DNA from: Eustoma russellianum
Taxonomy: Eukaryota > Streptophyta > Magnoliopsida > Gentianales > Gentianaceae
Length of the DNA: 64,000 nucleotides
Direction of reading: 5' to 3'
NCBI GenBank assembly: GCA_036186865.1
Contig: AP025054.1
Location: forward strand, 1,211,832 to 1,275,831
How positions within the stretch are numbered: the first letter of the stretch is position 1; each line of letters begins with the position of its first letter. The notes beneath the pieces were generated by a model, which did not search any database, had not been told where the DNA came from, and worked only from the letters and a program-made list of their open reading frames with translations. Position numbers and translations under genes: made by a program. This document shows positions 32,310 to 44,140 of this stretch, piece by piece.

Positions 32310-35260
32310 TCAAATTTCATCTTGAAGGTAAATGGAGACATCTTCATCCTCACTAGATTCTTGCAAAAATTCCGAATAGTGACTGCTGGAGTTATCTGGC
32401 ACCAGCTTTGTATTTGCATGAGATGAATAATTCAGAGCAAAGGGTTTTGTGGATTCTGAAACAAACAAGTCTTCTGGATCTTGCTTCAACCTCATTTGAA
32501 GCACTAATTCTTGTTTGTCGAGCATGTCGTTGCAGATGAGCATCCCTGGAGCATCATTCTGTATTGTAATTCCTGAACCCGATTCATGTTTTGGTGACGA
32601 TGAGGATAATTGAGACATTGGACTTTGACAAGATGTTCCATACTGGTCTAGCTTCCTAAATGATTCTCCTGTTTCAGAGTTCCAGAGTCTCAGGAAATAG
32701 TCCCACTCAGGTGGACCAGGTGATGAAGAGCTGATGAGTAGTGAGTCCATTGACAGATGCGCCTCAGCCTCCAATCTGGCACTTTCCCATTGGACAGTGT
32801 GGTGAGTTGATGAAGATCTTGCTTCAGTGAAGTTGCATTTTAGAGGGAAGGATGGCTGGTGTCCCTGCTTGCTAGGGCCTGGTGTGACTCGCTTCTTTAG
32901 ATGCGAGTTCCACAAGTTCTTTATCTCATTGTCAGTTCTTCCAGGTAAATGAGAAGCTATTACTGCCCACCTGATAATTCATTAGAAAAACAATCAAATC
33001 ATTCAATTATGAATGCCCATATATTGAACCAAAGCAGTCTACTCAGTTCAATAGGAGCATATGAACTTGCATTGCAGACAACTGAATGGAAGAGCATAAA
33101 TACCACTGAAGCAAATTGGTAAGTCAAAATTCAAATTCAGACGGCTAAAAACAGGATTTACAGATCCAAATTTCAAAACAGGTAAAGTTTTGCATGTATC
33201 TGAAGAAAACCATTTTTCTTAGAGCTGGTGAAGTCATTGCGTTATGAGGTCAGGCGTAGAACATTACTTGTTACCAAGCATGCTATGCAGGCGAATGATG
33301 GTATTCTCATCCTCATGACTGAAGTTACCACGTTTGATATCAGGACAAAGATAGTTGGTCCATCGTAGTCTACAGCTCTTCCCACATCGAGAGAGACCTG
33401 AACTAGAATCACAAGAAGAGGGTCATCCTTCAAGCAATGTACTAGCTATTCGGTGCTTTCAACAACAACATTGCACGCAATCGTACATGTTTTCTTTTAT
33501 GGTAGGGTATTAAGAAGTCGGATGTACCCAATCATATCTATGTATTAGATATCTAGAAAAATACAGAGATGTTTTCCGATGATCCATAATGAAAATTGAA
33601 AATTACGTCAGACTGTGTTTTGCTTTATTCCATCATATTCCAAGAAGAGTGTGTCATTTACGAGATGGAGTTGGTCCATCATATTCTAAGAAGAGTGTGT
33701 CATTTACGAGATGGAGTTGGTGTTGTGATCAACCTATACAGTAAAAGCACATCAGTTATCAACTAAGGTGATTTGATTCTTGAAATTTAGTATTGAAATA
33801 CCAAATACGTTGAAACATCCATAACCAAGTCATCAAGCAAGCTCAAGGGCAGATCCTTTTCTGGTGGTAAGCAGGAGGCTTCATGGGCCCAGGATCCAAC
33901 AAGATGTCCTCCCAAAGAACAGTAAGTATTTTCTTTGGCTTGCTTCCATGAAAAAGAGTAACAACCGGATCTAGCTATATTTCTTCTTGATTGATAGATT
34001 CATAGCTGGCCACATAAATATCAACTATTGCTTTTGGTAGTTTTTGAAACACAGTCAACCAAAATTTGGCTCCAGAGGAACTTACAACTAGATATAATGG
34101 TCTTTTCTTCTTTCTTGTTTTGTAACTATATGTCCTAGTCATCCTTAAGCGATGAGCTGAAGAAAAATGCTTTGATGAATGTCTGTCAACAATGAAAAAA
34201 CTATCGAGGGTCCCTGGATCCTTCCTACTGAGTAGGTCACTTTGAAGTAGAGAGGAATTTAATAAAATCTGTTCTCAATGGTGCATCATTATGGACCATC
34301 GGAAAACAAACTCTGTGTGTTTCTAACACATGGGTATAGATGCATACATCCGACTCTCTATACCCGCCATAAGCGAGAGCCTGTAAATCAATGGGGTAAT
34401 GTTGTTGTTTCTGCTGTTCTCAGTGGTGCATAGAGGAATAGAATACAGGGTATTCTTTAAATGGGATCTTCTACCAATGTTGACAACTTATTACAAATGC
34501 CAGCCTCTGGATGGATAAATGCGCTCAGTAGCTACATGAGGACTGATTTGGGAAGACAATGGCCTCAAATGTTATACGTTCGATAGCCTCAAGACATGTA
34601 CTTGTGTACAACAGGGGCGTAAATTTATAGCTTGGGAGTACAAACTTACATGATTATAAAGAAATATCTATTGAGGGAAAAAAAAAAAAAAAAAGCTCCA
34701 CTAACCCTCCTTCAGAGCCCCTTTTCCAACTGCAAACAGAAAAAGGAATCAAGAAACCCCAACAATGTTCTGGAGTAATTACAAGGCTAAAGATCAAATA
34801 AACAAATGATGAACTCAGACATCCAAATATGCTATGGTGAACTAGGCATACGTAGGTGTCTGTCTTTGTAGCTGGCCATCACAAACCGTAGGATAATGCT
34901 GTGATGGCCATTTTCTGGACATTGCATATAAACGCAGGAGATTAGTGTACCAGAAATGTTTTTTTTATTTGTTTATAACTTGTAAATAGTGCCAAAGCGC
35001 ACAGCCGAGCAGAATTACTCTAGGGAAAAAAAACAAAAGAGAAACACAAGAGAGAATGAGGCAAAAGAAGAATGAAGCAAACCTGCAAGTTTAGGGAGAG
35101 ACCGCCAAGTTCCATGGCCATTCTCAGTGATATAATCAATCAGAATCTTGTCCTCTTCTGCACTCCATGCCCCTCTCTTTAGAACCCCTTTCTCACAACA
35201 TGGTGATCTTTTAATTTTTTTCTTCTTCTTTTGCTCTTCCTCCACACCCACTTTCCTCAT
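32310..35260 (-). CDS. R2R3-MYB transcription factor, 3 exons, 322 aa
   Basis: A nuclear DNA-binding regulator. Exons in transcript order are 35260-35083, 33397-33268 and 32970-32310, the classic two-intron R2R3-MYB layout with matching phases. R2 (about residues 28-76) has tryptophans at 32, 52 and 72 (GAWSAEEDKILIDYI, WRSLPKLAGLSRCGKSCRLR). R3 (about 80-130) starts with F85 and has W104 and W123, ending GRTDNEIKNLWNSHLKKR. The bHLH-interaction motif in R3 is not present. The N-terminus MRKVGVEEEQKKKKK is longer than the usual MGRxPCC start; KRSPCCEKGVLKRG follows it. The serine-rich C-terminus ends in an acidic patch (SSEDEDVSIYLQDEI), a possible activation region. Subgroup not assigned with confidence. 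Intron 1 (1.7 kb) holds SINE-like repeats and a 46-bp tandem duplication. Confidence 0.93.
33505..33660 (+). repeat. Dispersed SINE-like repeat, copy 2 (MYB intron 1)
   Basis: AGTCGGATGTACCCAATCAT, then TTTTCCGATGATCCATAATG, GTCAGACTGTGTTTTGCTTT and CCATCATATTCCAAGAAG match the order of copy 1 at 22670-22860. Confidence 0.6.
33630..33721. repeat. 46-bp tandem duplication
   Basis: CCATCATATTC(C/T)AAGAAGAG...GAGATGGAGTTGGT is present at 33630-33675 and 33676-33721, differing at one base. It includes the tail of the SINE-like repeat just before it, so it arose after that insertion. Confidence 0.9.
34280..34411 (-). repeat. Dispersed SINE-like repeat, copy 3 (reverse, MYB intron 1)
   Basis: Read in reverse it gives AACAACAACATTACCCC, AGGCTCTCGCTTATGGCGGG, AGAGTCGGATGTATGCATCT, GTGTTAGAAACACACAGAGT and TTTTCCGATGGTCCATAATG. 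This is the same order as the other copies. Confidence 0.6.
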
Positions 35261-35548
35261 TCAATCAACTACAACCCACAATCACATCAAACCTCTGAAA
35301 CTCAAAAACAGACAAAGCACATCCAGGTGTACGAGAAAAGGGTAAAAAGACAAGAACTTTATCTTCATAGAAACATGAACAAGGGCTCTGTCATTTTAGC
35401 ACACTCATTTAAAAGATTAGAAAAAGAAAAAGGGAATCTGGGAACTATAAATGCATGAAGATCACATCTATAACCAAAAATGGAGAAGAGTACATAAGAC
35501 ATCAGAGATAATAACATCAAATGTAGCACCATTTTATCTTTTGCACTG

Positions 35549-35859
35549 TTCATTTGCTTACTCTAAGGTTGAAACCAACTAGTAAGGTTTCCTGCCACAC
35601 CTAGTCCCAAAGGTAGTGTACGGATGTAAATCAGGTATCCAACGGCTCGCTAGCAGGAGCTTCGTCATATACACAGTAGCCTGCATAAGGAGTCCCCAGC
35701 ACTGCAGGCAAGCTTACAGGCCAAGGAAGCTCTCACACTTGCACTTGCTGGAAAGGGACTCTCTTGGCTTTGGCAAAAGTTGAACCCCTAACCTCTCTTT
35801 CGAGAACTCCTGCCCGAAACCAGTTAGGTTATGTCGTGGGTACTTCATTTGCTTACTCT
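35549..35859 (-). mobile_element. tRNA-derived SINE with 16-bp target duplication, about 300 bp upstream of the MYB start
   Basis: The body is 35565-35843. TTCATTTGCTTACTCT flanks it at 35549-35564 and 35844-35859, a perfect 16-bp target duplication. Reading in reverse, a tRNA-like head (CATAACCTAACTGG, then GGTTAGGGGTTCAAC as box A and B-like elements) is followed by ACCTGATTTACATCCGTACA and a GGTTTCAACCTT end. The 3' part resembles that of the SINEs at 49060 and 58664. It lies in the promoter region of the MYB gene. Confidence 0.85.
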
Positions 35860-37336
35860 GCATTTACTGCTGCTTGTGTACAACTGCGCAGACATAATTT
35901 ATTTTCCCTGCATCCCATCATACGAGAAAAATAGTGTCACCTTAAATGAGTCAAAAGCACTATTTGAAATTACAAGAAATTGTACATTATTTACAAGAAG
36001 CTCTCTGCATGCACATAAATAGAAGGCGTCTTGTGGGGTTTACTTTTCTTTCTTTTCTTTTAATGTTTTAATTTTTCTTGGTGGGTTTTGATCGGAATTG
36101 GTGTTAAGGGCGCATATACAAGGGGAAAATCAAGAGGGTGTGATTGGATGAGAAGCAAAACGGTGAGGTTTCTTGTTGCTTGTGTGACTTTTAGGCAGTG
36201 TCAGGGGAGTGTTTAAATTCATGAATTGATGGCAAAAAGATTGTGACATTTGTTTCCTCTCATTAAAGATACTTCCCTCCTTTTTTCCTTTTTTCTTTTT
36301 TAAAAGGAGATACTAATCTCCTTAGTCACTTAAATAACACACAGCATCATTAATTACAACTGAGCCCTCATGTTAAAATTTTTAGGAATTAACAAAAATC
36401 CATAGAAAATTTTGCTATTTGTTCGACCAAACAAATGCAAATACAAAGTTAGAAATTGTACTCTTACATCTCCATGCTTTATATAAATCTAATATGTGAC
36501 ATCAAAGCATAGTTCAGTTTGTAGATTGTTTATCAGACTTTATATACATGCACACACACATACATACATATATATATACACACACACATAGATTTGAGTT
36601 TCTTGAGTTTGTAGATTGTTTGTCAGACTTTTATTAAATTGTATGTCGTTAATACTATAAATAATACCAATGGTTAGAGCCCAATATAAATATACAATCT
36701 TATAACACGGCTTTGTGAAGAAAATCTTTTAAGTGTTGTTGTTGTCGGTAGATTGTTTATGTATAATACAAACACCCTTATTCAGTAACAATCATTCTCA
36801 CACTATAGTGTTACAAATTAGTTATAGATTTTCATTACATATTCTTTCTATTAACGATACATTGATAGTTATGCGTGTGCGTGCACATGCGTGATAATTG
36901 ATGTTATCAAAACAAAAGAACTATCTAAAATTTATCCTAAGAACCATCAACTTTTTTCTTTGAATTTCCTTCCAAATCAGTAACTCATTTTAACTAGTCA
37001 AACATATCTATTTTTTTCTAACATTTGTTACGTTCTTTATTAAAAATATTTTTTATTTTCTATTTTGATTTATTCAGAAAATGTTATTATTGTACCAAAA
37101 AAAGAAATGCTTTAATAGTTAAAGATTTCATAATATCTTTGCAACCGTTATTGCAATTAATGCATGGGCGTTTATGAGTGTACCCGTATGTGCGCGTATG
37201 TACCTAAACAAATTGAATTACCTTTATATATTTTAACAGTGGACCTTGTATGATATCCATTTGCATCATCGTATTCCCTGTAGAATAAATTCTATGCTGA
37301 CATAAGCTCGCCTGATATATACATCATGTGTAGGTT
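35860..37336. other. Intergenic region upstream of the first MYB gene
   Basis: It is AT-rich, with short (CA/TA)n runs near 36550-36590 and a duplicated GAGTTTGTAGATTG/CAGTTTGTAGATTGTTT around 36515 and 36607. No gene was identified. Confidence 0.4.
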
Positions 37337-38601
37337 TTAACGGTCCTCGACCCCATCGCCCCTCCACCACCCCCCCCCCCTCTTCTCGCGTAACATCTTT
37401 ACATTCGTTCTCTTTAGATTCAACAATGATATTATGAACTCGTTGTCAGTCCTTCCAGGCAAGTGCTCTGCTATTTGTGACCACCTGAGACATGTAATCT
37501 CATGAGTACTTCAAATCTGATCAGCACATGTGTGGAAACGGAGGTGTATATACATCTCATGAGAGGTTTTAGTGTATTCTAAAAAATAAAAATAAAAAGA
37601 ATTTGAATCTAAATGATGATGTAAATCGAAAGATATGTTCTTACCTCATCAAATATAAGAGACTCAAATAAGCCATTCCTGTGTCACCATGTCATCCTGC
37701 TACTATATGTCATGTGTATATCATACTATTCAACGATTAGCTACTATGTGACTCGTGTATAGCATACTATTCAAAGATTAGCTACAAACTACTATAGTTA
37801 TTTTGTGGAATAAAATTACTAACGAACAAGCTTAACTCACATACACTAATCATATTTACTAGTATCAATACAATAAGGAGTTAAATAATTAAAATATGTA
37901 GCACATGATTTGTGGCAAGAATCTTACTTGTTGCCTAACATGGTATGGAGGGCTAGGACGGTTTCCTCCTCTTCCAAGCTAAACATCCCTTTCTTCAATC
38001 CTGACCGAAGATAATTAATCCATCTTAACCTGCAGCTCTTCCCATTCCTTTGTAGTCCTGCAAAGAATCAAGATCATGATCATCAGAGTCAAAACCCTTG
38101 CTTCTCAACTGCAAAATCTCCTTGGACTTTAAAGTGTGTGTGTGTGTGTGTGTATAGACACACACACACGAGATGCCTGGCCAACGGTGTTACTAACATG
38201 AGGAAGTAAGAAAAGTTTGACAAACTGTTCATAGATACACTTGTTACACAATTTATAACTTTTCACAAATGAGAAAGGGATGGCGTTTCAAACGCTTAGT
38301 GAAATCAACAAGCACAATGACCTTTTGACCAAAGACAAATTTAAATCATAACATATTACAGAATTTGATACAATTAATAGTCGTTATGTAAGTAATCATG
38401 TATGCATCAAATGTAGTCTAGTTTGGAGGCACATGGATGATGAAGAGATATGACAAGAAAGAGACCTGCATTGAGAGGGACAGAGCTCCAGCAGACATGG
38501 TCATGGTTGAGAATGTAGTCCCTTAGCTTCTCATCTTCATCAGGAGACCACAACCCCTTTTTGTGATTATGCTTTGCTTTCTCCAAGGATTTCAAACCCA
38601 T
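37337..38601 (-). pseudogene. Truncated R2R3-MYB of the LAF1/MYB18-like type
   Basis: Exons 38601-38466, 38057-37928 and 37484-37337 join in phase. R2 reads KKGLWSPDEDEKLRDYILNH and ..CWSSVPLNAGLQRNGKSCRL; R3 reads KKGMFSLEEEETVLALHTML, then GNKWSQIAEHLPGRTDNE. The GLQRNGKSCRLRWINYL wording is typical of the LAF1 (MYB18/19/45) group. After TDNE at about 37434 homology is lost: the reading runs FIISLLNLKRTNVKM through a poly-G tract to a TAA at 37337-37339. The end of the third R3 helix (the IKNYWHS part) and the whole C-terminal domain are missing, so it is probably a pseudogene or makes a ~137-residue protein with a defective R3. It is not a close duplicate of the neighbouring MYB. Confidence 0.82.
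38130..38170. repeat. (GT)n-(AC)n inverted microsatellite
   Basis: A GTGTGTGT run is followed by ATAGAC and an ACACACAC run, making a perfect small hairpin in intron 1 of the truncated MYB. Confidence 0.85.
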
Positions 38602-40072
38602 TATACAAATAGATATGAAAATGATATCGTTATCTTTTTATGCTTTGAAATTATTATTTTTTTTGGGGGGAGGGGGAAGTGATTGAGAAATTTAATGGGG
38701 AGAATGAGGAGGAAGGAAGATGAGGAAGTGATGATGAGGTTGGTGAGCCTGCCGCTTTTTAATTTAAAGGAGACGACTCGGTAGCGAGTAGACAACCAAA
38801 TCAATGTTACCTCATTGTCTTAGACAGGGAATATGATGTACGCAACTATGATTATGTGTTACAAATACATATATAAGTTGTTTCCTAATGAACCGTAATA
38901 AAAATTGTATCAATATCGATTAAATGTTACTTCACAATATAAGAAGCAAGGTCAATTTGTTAAGTCATTTTGATTTATTATATAATATTCTAAAGTCAAT
39001 GAATATTACGTTCTTCGTTCAATTAAAAATAGAAACATCCGTAGTGAAAATTAAAAACGACTTTGCTGCCTAGACGACTTCCTTCCTGCTACCGGGGAAC
39101 ACTTCCCCGATGGAAATAATTCGTTTGGGAAATAGTCCAAATGATTATATAATAATAATTTTACAATATGTTCTTATGTTTGTCAAAATCATTTAAAGTC
39201 ATTAAATTTATCAGATTACTTTCTATCATCTCAATATTTTAATGAAAAGAATATGAATATCAATCACATCTCCCCCTTTATGGTATTTCTTCCATTCCGC
39301 TAGAATAATAGTTTAACCCACCATTATTAAATCAGGTCAATTTGTGTGATTTAACGAGTTAATAGTTGGTTTCTGCCAACGGAATAAAAGATAAGCTTTC
39401 CCAATAAGAGATTAAATTTAGTTTTTTCTTGTACTTTCTTTGAACTTTATAAAGAATAAATATTACGTAAAAATAATAATTATATTTATAACAACCAACT
39501 TATTATTTTAAAAATGGTTGAATACTCTATACTATCCATATTGATTATTTATTTTATCAAATTTATTAAATTAAATATTATTTATTACTCCTCATGTCTC
39601 AAATTATTATCTTAGTTTGATCTGTGCATAATTGAATAAAGTCAAAATATTTTTTAGTCAGTACACTACTCCTGTTATAGTTGGTTAATTGAGGTAACTA
39701 AAAAAATCATGTAAGTTTAATTAAAATGGTAGTATAGAAACTTTGACTATTAATATATTACTATTTTTAAAAAATAGAGAATATTTTTCATATAAACTAA
39801 AATAAGAAACTATAACAATATTTTTTTAATGGAGGTATGGAATATAATCTAGCTCATCATATCGTCTATCAATCTGAACATGCTCAAAGTATTTCATCAA
39901 ATGAAAATGTAGGATATTTGCATAAGAGAATAAATATAATGCCACATGACCACATTTTTATGAGACTTGTACCTTAGTGAGACTTTTTTTCGTAAGGATT
40001 TTGCGTGAAAGTGTACGCATGTACCACATTGGTCATTGACCACAATGATAAGGCAGTCATTTGAACAACTGG
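38602..40072. other. Intergenic AT-rich region
   Basis: It includes another SINE-like repeat copy at about 38835-38930 (GATGTACGCAACTATGATTA, TTTCCTAATGAACCGTAATA). The rest is strongly AT-rich with no coding evidence. Confidence 0.4.
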
Positions 40073-40275
40073 CTTTTATATTAAGTGCGAACTGGTAAGG
40101 TTACTGTTTTGTGACTTTAATGTTAAAGGTTCGAGGCGTAGAAACAGCCTCTTGCACAAAATGTAAAGTGTGTACATATGTAAAGTGCGTACATCAGATC
40201 GCGAAGCGATCCACCCCTTCCCAAACTCTACGAAAACACGGAAGCCTAATGCACCGGGAACGACTTTTATATTAA
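40073..40275 (+). mobile_element. Au-like SINE with 12-bp target duplication
   Basis: The body is 40085-40263, flanked by CTTTTATATTAA at 40073-40084 and 40264-40275. It carries the hallmark text of the widespread plant Au SINE family: a box-B-like GGTTCGAGGC, GAAACAGCCTCTTGCACAAA, GTACATCAGATCGCGAAG, ACGGAAGCCTAATGCACCGG. The 5' box A is weak. Confidence 0.88.
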
Positions 40276-40860
40276 ACTTTTTGATAGTTTGTGGAGACAT
40301 TTTAGTATTTGAGGTTTAGTTTATAGATTCTTTGTAATTGTTCCTGAACGAAATCAAATTCTCAAGTCATCGGGTGTGTCTTTTCTTTTTGTTTTGCTAT
40401 AAAGAAAAAAAAAGAAGAAGAAGAAGCAGCAGCAGCTAAGTCACGGGGTGTATTTAATATTAATTGGGTTTTACCAACATAGCAAATCCAGCCAATAATA
40501 ACGAAGCAAACAGGCCTTCATCAAAGATAATCACGGTTTCTAACTAAAGTCCATTTATGATCAAGATATATCACACTTGTTTCTAATATTTTTTGTGTTA
40601 CATTTAGTTTTAGGCTTTAGCATCTTGGAAAAGTCATCTATTTTCTGTTATGGAGCATCATCCTTTCCTTTTATTACCTTACCAATCATTATCCTTTTCA
40701 CGGTTCTAAAATAATTCTCCAATTATATTAAGATTAATCTGATCTTTTACTTCACTATACAATGATCGCTCAAAAGTCAAAACATTAAGCGACACATAAA
40801 ATATGCATAATAGATGAGCTCTTAAAAGCTTTAATGTAATTATATTTCGCATTAAGTATA

Positions 40861-41072
40861 TATTCTTTTTAAGAGGGCAGACCTTAGACCAGCTTGTAAG
40901 ATTGTTGTTTTGTGATCTTAAGGTCATGTGTTTGAACCACGAAAACAGGCTCTTGCACAAAGTGTAGGGTAAAGTTGCATACATCATATCGCGAAGTAAT
41001 CCAGCTTCTTCTCAGACCCATCGTAAATGCAGGAGCCTAGTACACCGGCCACCTTTTTTTATCTATTCTTTT
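40861..41072 (+). mobile_element. Second Au-like SINE with 9-bp target duplication
   Basis: The body is 40870-41063, flanked by TATTCTTTT at 40861-40869 and 41064-41072. It reads GACCAGCTTGTAAG, TGTGTTTGAACCACGAAAAC, AGGCTCTTGCACAAAGTGTA, GGAGCCTAGTACACCGG, then a T run. It is in the same orientation as the copy 600 bp upstream but diverged from it. Confidence 0.85.
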
Positions 41073-42427
41073 GAACTTTTAAACTAGGACTAAATATTGT
41101 CTGATGCTCCTTCTTTGATACTTACAGGTTGAATCAGAGCTTAACCAGTCACAAATAATGAGTGCTCAATCAAAACTTCGCCAGTAATGGGCATGAAAAA
41201 TAGCAGAAAACCCCTTATATTATGTACTCTACTCTAATTTTGGATCAATAATCTATCTATTTTTCTTCTCTCATCAACATGTCGTTTATGCAAATTCGAT
41301 CTACCATTCGGTATCAAATAAATAAATAAATAAATCATTTGGGGTGCTGATTTTCTGACACGTTTCATAATTTAGGGTTTCTTTTGTTACGGAGTTTGCA
41401 GAAAGGTGTAATTACCGACAGACAATTAGATTTGTGTGAACACAAAGGAATTAACAGGACTTTAAAAAAGACGGATAAGAAGTCTGGTTATTATTATTTT
41501 TAAATAGAAAACTGACTCTTCTTAAATAGGAAAGGAATATAGTAAAAGTGTAAAACGAAGTAGTTAATGATGTCACCCAAAAAACCGAAATATAAATAAT
41601 TGATGCGTCATTACAAATATTCTGCATATGTCATTGCTTGCATGCCCCCCCCCCCCCCCCCCCCAACTTCCTCAAACAGGCCTTTCCTCTTCACTTTTGG
41701 TCGCACCCGAAAAGAAAAAAAAAGAGGTCTGGTCATTAACTAATGGTTTCACGTACCACATTGCGCTGTCAGAATGAAAATTATTTATTGGGTTCGATAT
41801 GGACTTCATCGTATCACCAAGTCTCTCAAATACAACTGCCTAAGTCAAGTACCGTGTTCGAATGTCAACAACTACAAATTACTACCACTAGCAGTGTTTT
41901 ACAAGTAATCAAATAATTTCCACCGTATTAAAACCAAAAAATGTCACATCACCAGTACCTTACGTCCATAATTAATTTTCCTCCAATCTTGTTCAAGCAC
42001 CATATTCGCATGCAACATTTTTTACCATCATTTTCTGTCTTTTAATAGTACCACGTTTGCAACTTTCAACTCATCCGTTGAATTAAAAATAAAATAAAAC
42101 CCCAGAAGAAACACCGAAAATATTTATTGCAGTGTACAGCCAACATTAGAGCAAAGTTTATACTCAGGAACGTAAACCAATAAGAGACGCACAAATGGAG
42201 ATGAATCTCATGTTTTAAATTGCTAATTTCGGGTAACATATTATTCATTATTATTTGTATATATCTTCAGAAAAATCAAAACCAGACTCTAACTGTTGTT
42301 GGTATATACTGGGTATCGTTGTTGTATCTTAAGAAAAATGAAAAGTCTGACCTAAGGCCCGCTTCAGGGGCTTCACGAGACACTAGACATGAGAAAGCGA
42401 ATGGAAAACGTCCCCAACAATCTGTGT
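41073..42427. other. Intergenic region
   Basis: It holds a 20-base C run at about 41646-41664 and an (AATA)n stretch at about 41318-41333. No gene or identifiable repeat otherwise. Confidence 0.4.
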
Positions 42428-43000
42428 TCAGCGGAAAATGTTGCACAGACACAAATATGTTACTGTAACAGCTGTTACCACCAACAATTGAAATTCTTGA
42501 GGCAAAGCATTAAGTTTAATTTCGATCCAATAAACTAGGAACTCTAGCCAAGAGTTGTGCTTTTCCAGGACAGGTCTAAGGTACGTTGACGAACCTCTTG
42601 CAACACTGCTTCTAAATTTGTCTGTTAAAGTTCCGATCTTTTCGTTGAAATGATTGTTTGGAGAATTTGAAGTAAATACTTGACTATACACTTGAGGCAA
42701 GGGCAGTTGTGGAACATAAGTTAGTCCAACTAAGAGATAATTGGTCCCTTCAGCAAAAAAGTTACAAGACCTTTGTAAATAGAGCAAACTTTGTCCAGAG
42801 AGTTCAGTCCATACTTCAGGATCGTACCACAGAAAAATTAATCTCTATCGGGTAGAAAATATTCTTTGAAAACCTAATGATGATGCTTGATATGCCATGT
42901 TAGGATGCAGACACAGAGGTGACTTTAAACTGGACGAGGGCACCATGAACGCAGCTGGCAAGTTGTTAAATGAGGCTATTTTAACACTATATCCAATCCT
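42428..43000 (-). pseudogene. Possible degenerate protein-coding fragment, unidentified
   Basis: One reverse-strand frame stays open for nearly 190 codons except for a single TAG at 42845-42847. Before the stop it reads VKIASFNNLPAAFMVPSSSL, then KSPLCLHPNMAYQASSLGFQ. After it: FLWYDPEVWTELSGQSLLYL, then TNYLLVGLTYVPQLPLPQVY and KFRSSVARGSSTYLRPVLEK. The residue composition is protein-like, not the low-complexity text of AT-rich chance frames, and the segment before the stop resembles an organelle-targeting peptide in style. I do not recognise the family. It could be a pseudogene or exons of an undetected gene with a tiny intron at the TAG. Confidence 0.4.
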
Positions 43001-43282
43001 CTGCACGCGTCCAGAGGTTCAGAAGCAAGGGAAAAGATGAAGAGAAAAGCAATGTGGAGGATGGCCGGGAACAGTATTTGCATTAGTCACAATCACTAAG
43101 AATTGCCAGAAGTTTAAGTTCCTCCAGGAATCTGGGTTCATAGGCCAGTTTTTTCTTCACATGGAACAGCTTGGATACATTACGTGTCTTGAAAGAAAGG
43201 TAAGAGAACGGCACTTAAAGAAATCAAAATGACTTGAGCAACATATCTTAACCTTTCTTGTCTCACACAATGAATTACATTT

Positions 43283-43785
43283 GACCAGACTAACATACAA
43301 ACTAGGTTCATGTTACTTCAGCTAAACTAAGATACAAACTAGGCTGATGTTACATCGACTAAACCAACATACAGAACTAGGCTCATGTTACCTTCTCATG
43401 ACCACTAGGCCACACGCCTAAACTAATATACAAACTAGGCTCATATTACATTGACTAGACTAATATACAAAACAAGGCTCATGTTACATTCTCAGGTCAA
43501 CTAGGCTAGGTTTCTTTACATCGAATAAGCTAGAATGGAAAAATACTATTACATTGATTAAGCTAGCCTAGAAGAATATCGCATGCAGCTGCCACCTAAC
43601 AGAATAGCTCCAATAGCCTCACTTCTTGCGGGGAGAGACCGTATGTCCATCATGTTACATTGACTAACTAATATACAAACCAGCTCATATTACATATTTA
43701 CATTGACTAACTAATATACAAAACTAGGGCCCATGTTAAATCGACTACTCTAGCATACAACCTAGGCTCTTGTTACAAACTAGGA
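43283..43785. repeat. Degenerate minisatellite, unit about 41 bp, downstream of the CFIm25 gene
   Basis: Imperfect units such as ACTAATATACAAACTAGGCT followed by CATGTTACATTGACTA recur roughly ten times between 43283 and 43785. Spacing is irregular where units are partial (43505-43650). Confidence 0.8.
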
Positions 43786-43985
43786 TAATTTACTTACATC
43801 AACTTCGGCAGCACACAAATACACCAGCAGCACTTTTTCTACCAAAGGTAAAAACGAACACCATTGGAGCAACTAAAACAGAGATTCGAATAATCATCCA
43901 TCTTCCAACATATCTCATGACACCACCACCAGCCTCATGCTGTTGTCATTATCAAAACTATTTTACCAGTAATAAAAATTCGTTT

Positions 43986-43987
<2 letters not shown>

Positions 43988-44031
<44 letters not shown>
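43988..44031. repeat. (GA)n microsatellite
   Basis: About 22 uninterrupted GA units lie about 110 bp beyond the CFIm25 stop codon, probably in or just past its 3' UTR (it would read CT in the transcript). Confidence 0.95.
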
Positions 44032-44035
<4 letters not shown>

Positions 44036-44140
44036 AACTCCACATACATCTACTCCAATGAATATGGAAGACTCAAACGGACTAATAAACTAGAAACACC
44101 TGAGAAAATTCGTGCAGCAGAGTTGCCTCGCTTTTACTCA

